DNA of 64,000 bases from an uncultured Roseburia sp. (GTDB taxonomy: Bacteria; Bacillota; Clostridia; Lachnospirales; Lachnospiraceae), in the NCBI GenBank assembly GCA_944380515.1, contig CALWHT010000011.1, positions 1 through 64,000 of the forward strand, given 5' to 3'. Within the stretch, counting starts at the first letter, position 1; every line of letters starts with the position of its first letter. Below the pieces are notes generated by a model. It was not told the origin of the DNA, made no database searches, and saw only the letters and a list, made by a program, of their open reading frames with translations. Of the stretch, positions 62,153 to 64,000 are shown one piece after another. Position numbers and translations under genes: made by a program.

Positions 62153-62830
62153 ATGGAAAAAATTAAGATTCTTGTGGTAGATGATGAGAGCAGGATGCGT
62201 AAGCTGGTCAGGGACTTTCTGGTGAGGGAAGATTATGAGGTTCTGGAAGCAGGAGACGGCGAAGCGGCGCTTGATATTTTTTATAAAGAAAAAAATATTG
62301 CACTGCTGATTTTGGATGTCATGATGCCGAAACTAAACGGCTGGGAGGTATGCCGCGAGATTCGTGAGACCTCCAAGGTGCCGATTATCATGCTGACTGC
62401 AAAGGGAGACGAGGAGGACGAGCTGACAGGCTTTGATCTGGGAGTGGATGAGTATATCTCCAAACCGTTTTCCCCCAAAATTCTGGTTGCCCGTGTCGGG
62501 GCTATTCTCAGAAGGAGCGGAAAAACAGAGGAGGGCAATATTCTTTCCATGGGCGGCATTGTGATAGACAGGACGGCCCATACCGTCACGGTGGACGGCA
62601 GACAGATTGATTTAAGCTTCAAAGAATTTGAACTTTTGACCTATTTCCTTGAAAATGAAGGGATTGCTCTCTCCAGGGAAAAAATTCTCAACCATGTCTG
62701 GAATTATGATTATTTTGGCGATGCCAGGACGATTGATACCCATGTCAAAAAGCTGCGGGCCAAAATCGGGGAGAAAGGGGAATATATCAAGACAATTTGG
62801 GGAATGGGATATAAATTTGAGGTTGAATAA
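62153..62830 (+). CDS. OmpR/PhoB-family response regulator
   Basis: A 225-aa two-component regulator. The receiver domain (about 1-120) holds acidic DDES, the phospho-Asp in ALLILDVMMPKLNG, MLTAKGDEED and the invariant Lys in EYISKPFSP. The winged-helix DNA-binding domain (about 130-222) shows LSFKEFELLTYFLENEG, RTIDTHVKKLRAKI and the final IWGMGYKFE. It is followed 31 bases later by a cognate histidine kinase. The signal is unknown. Confidence 0.93.
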   Translation: MEKIKILVVDDESRMRKLVRDFLVREDYEVLEAGDGEAALDIFYKEKNIALLILDVMMPKLNGWEVCREIRETSKVPIIMLTAKGDEEDELTGFDLGVDEYISKPFSPKILVARVGAILRRSGKTEEGNILSMGGIVIDRTAHTVTVDGRQIDLSFKEFELLTYFLENEGIALSREKILNHVWNYDYFGDARTIDTHVKKLRAKIGEKGEYIKTIWGMGYKFEVE

Positions 62831-62861
62831 TACGCAAACTCAAGATTGATAAATATTGACA

Positions 62862-64000
62862 ATGAAAATAAATAAAAATAAAATTTTAAATCATAATTTA
62901 AAAAAAATACAGGGCAGGGTGCGCAAGGGGTCGCTGGCTACGCAGATGACGACAATTATTATCCTTCTGGTTGCCGGGACGCTTTTACTGTGCTGGTTAT
63001 TAAATACGGTGTTTTTAGAGAAATATTATATGCTTAATAAGCAAAGCACCCTGCTGGACGGCTTTGGAACCATCGACGAGGCGAGTGCCTCGGGCATGCT
63101 CGATTCCGGCAATTTTGACGTAACCTTTGACAACCTGTGTGCCAACGGTAATATTACCGTAATGATTATCAGCTCTGACCGCACAATTGTGCGGTCCTCG
63201 GTGAATGACACGCAGAAAATGCTGATTGAATTTATGGATATTATTTTCGGGGAGCGGCAGAATGAGGTCAAAATACTCATGCAGGCAAATAATTACGTCA
63301 TGCAGCAGCAGAAGGACACCAGACTTGATTCGGAGTATCTGGTGCTTTACGGCACACTGTCAAACGGTAATCTGATTCTGATGCGCACGGCGCTTGAGAG
63401 TATCCGGGAAAGCGTGATTCTGTCAAACCGTTTCCTGGTGTATGTCGGTATTTTTGCCATCACGATCAGCGCCGTTGTTATCGTGTTTGTGTCGCGTGGG
63501 ATCACAAAGCCTCTGCTGATGCTGACTGATATTTCAAAGCGGATGACGGAGCTTGATTTTGACGCGAGGTATCAGCCCCGCAGAAAACGGACGAACGAGA
63601 TTGACGAGCTCGGGCAGTATATGAATGTGATGTCTATGACGCTGGAAAAAACTATTTCGGAATTAAAAAGTGCCAATAACCAGCTTCAGATAGATATTGA
63701 TAAAAAGACGCAGATTGACGAGATGCGTAAGGAATTTCTTTCCAATGTATCGCATGAGTTAAAAACGCCGCTGGCGCTGATTCAGGGATATGCCGAGGGA
63801 CTTAAGGAATGTATCAATGACGACGCCGAAAGCCGTAATTTCTACTGTGAGGTAATTATGGACGAGGCGGATAAGATGAACCGGATGGTAAAAAAGCTGC
63901 TCACCTTAAATCAGCTTGAGTTCGGAAATGAAATGGTTGCCATGGAGCGGTTTGATTTGACCGAGCTGATTCAGGGAGTGCTGAACGCATCGGCGATTCT
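62862..64000 (+). CDS. sensor histidine kinase (cut by window end)
   Basis: The frame is open to the window end, 379 codons. After a basic N-terminus come a membrane segment (about 30-50), an extracytoplasmic loop (about 52-185), a second membrane segment (about 190-212), a HAMP domain (about 213-270), a coiled coil, and the DHp domain with the phosphoacceptor His in FLSNVSHELKTPLALIQGY. The ATP-binding domain lies beyond the window. It starts at ATG 62862, although the ribosome binding site is weak. It pairs with the response regulator upstream. Confidence 0.92.
   Translation, partial: MKINKNKILNHNLKKIQGRVRKGSLATQMTTIIILLVAGTLLLCWLLNTVFLEKYYMLNKQSTLLDGFGTIDEASASGMLDSGNFDVTFDNLCANGNITVMIISSDRTIVRSSVNDTQKMLIEFMDIIFGERQNEVKILMQANNYVMQQQKDTRLDSEYLVLYGTLSNGNLILMRTALESIRESVILSNRFLVYVGIFAITISAVVIVFVSRGITKPLLMLTDISKRMTELDFDARYQPRRKRTNEIDELGQYMNVMSMTLEKTISELKSANNQLQIDIDKKTQIDEMRKEFLSNVSHELKTPLALIQGYAEGLKECINDDAESRNFYCEVIMDEADKMNRMVKKLLTLNQLEFGNEMVAMERFDLTELIQGVLNASAI

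Overview
The window reads as chromosome of a spore-forming, anaerobic Firmicute of the Lachnospiraceae type (Clostridia). This is inferred from gene content: spoVA genes, a CspB-like germination protease, the secG-rnr-smpB-ssrA block, oleate hydratase, a secreted alpha-amylase, uxuA/uxuB/eda-type hexuronate genes, and strong AGGAGG ribosome binding sites with frequent GTG and TTG starts. No plasmid, complete phage, CRISPR array or intact insertion sequence is visible.

Layout. 0.1-10.6 kb: dnaE, pfkA, an rRNA methyltransferase, a small alarmone synthetase translationally overlapping an EAL phosphodiesterase, and an ABC-F ATPase. 10.6-11.8 kb (minus): a split ThrE-type exporter. 11.9-14.4 kb: spoVAA-spoVAB-orf-spoVAC-orf. 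14.4-23.3 kb: an intervening block with a GH13 amylase, a HAD phosphatase, an ABC exporter and a MacB-type permease joined head to head with both N-termini missing, a LolD-type ATPase, an AlkD-like protein and an XRE regulator. 23.4-25.2 kb: spoVAD-spoVAE resume after a small HTH-like gene. 25.2-33.9 kb: HAD phosphatase, AraC regulator, uxuA, an SDR oxidoreductase, a KDPG aldolase-VOC fusion with overlapping operators at a consensus promoter, a DUF4430/ECF-like pair, a foreign-looking AT-rich ATPase/nuclease cassette, and an IclR regulator.

34-45 kb: an Asn/Thr-rich lipoprotein, a divergent ClpX, a CspB-like subtilase whose Shine-Dalgarno lies inside a terminator-like hairpin, a second small alarmone synthetase, a GH2 glycosidase, oleate hydratase with a TetR gene, and a class V aminotransferase. 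45-58.6 kb: cold-shock protein, M18 peptidase, transglutaminase-like protein, DegV, FolC, an MBOAT/SGNH acetyl-transfer pair, an enolase with a 46-residue insertion, SecG, RNase R, SmpB and tmRNA. 58.6-61.1 kb: a decayed mobile-element scar at the 3' end of tmRNA (integrase fragment, broken ORFs, an orphan gene pair, a HicAB toxin-antitoxin). 61.1-64 kb: two tRNAs, a membrane protein, and an OmpR-type response regulator with its histidine kinase, cut by the window end.

The best candidate for an undescribed system is the two-gene cassette at 31327-33086: an OLD/RecF-like ABC ATPase followed, with a one-base overlap, by a small protein carrying a D-(n)-ExK-(n)-Q nuclease-like pattern. It has the architecture of a two-component antiphage module, but function is inferred only.
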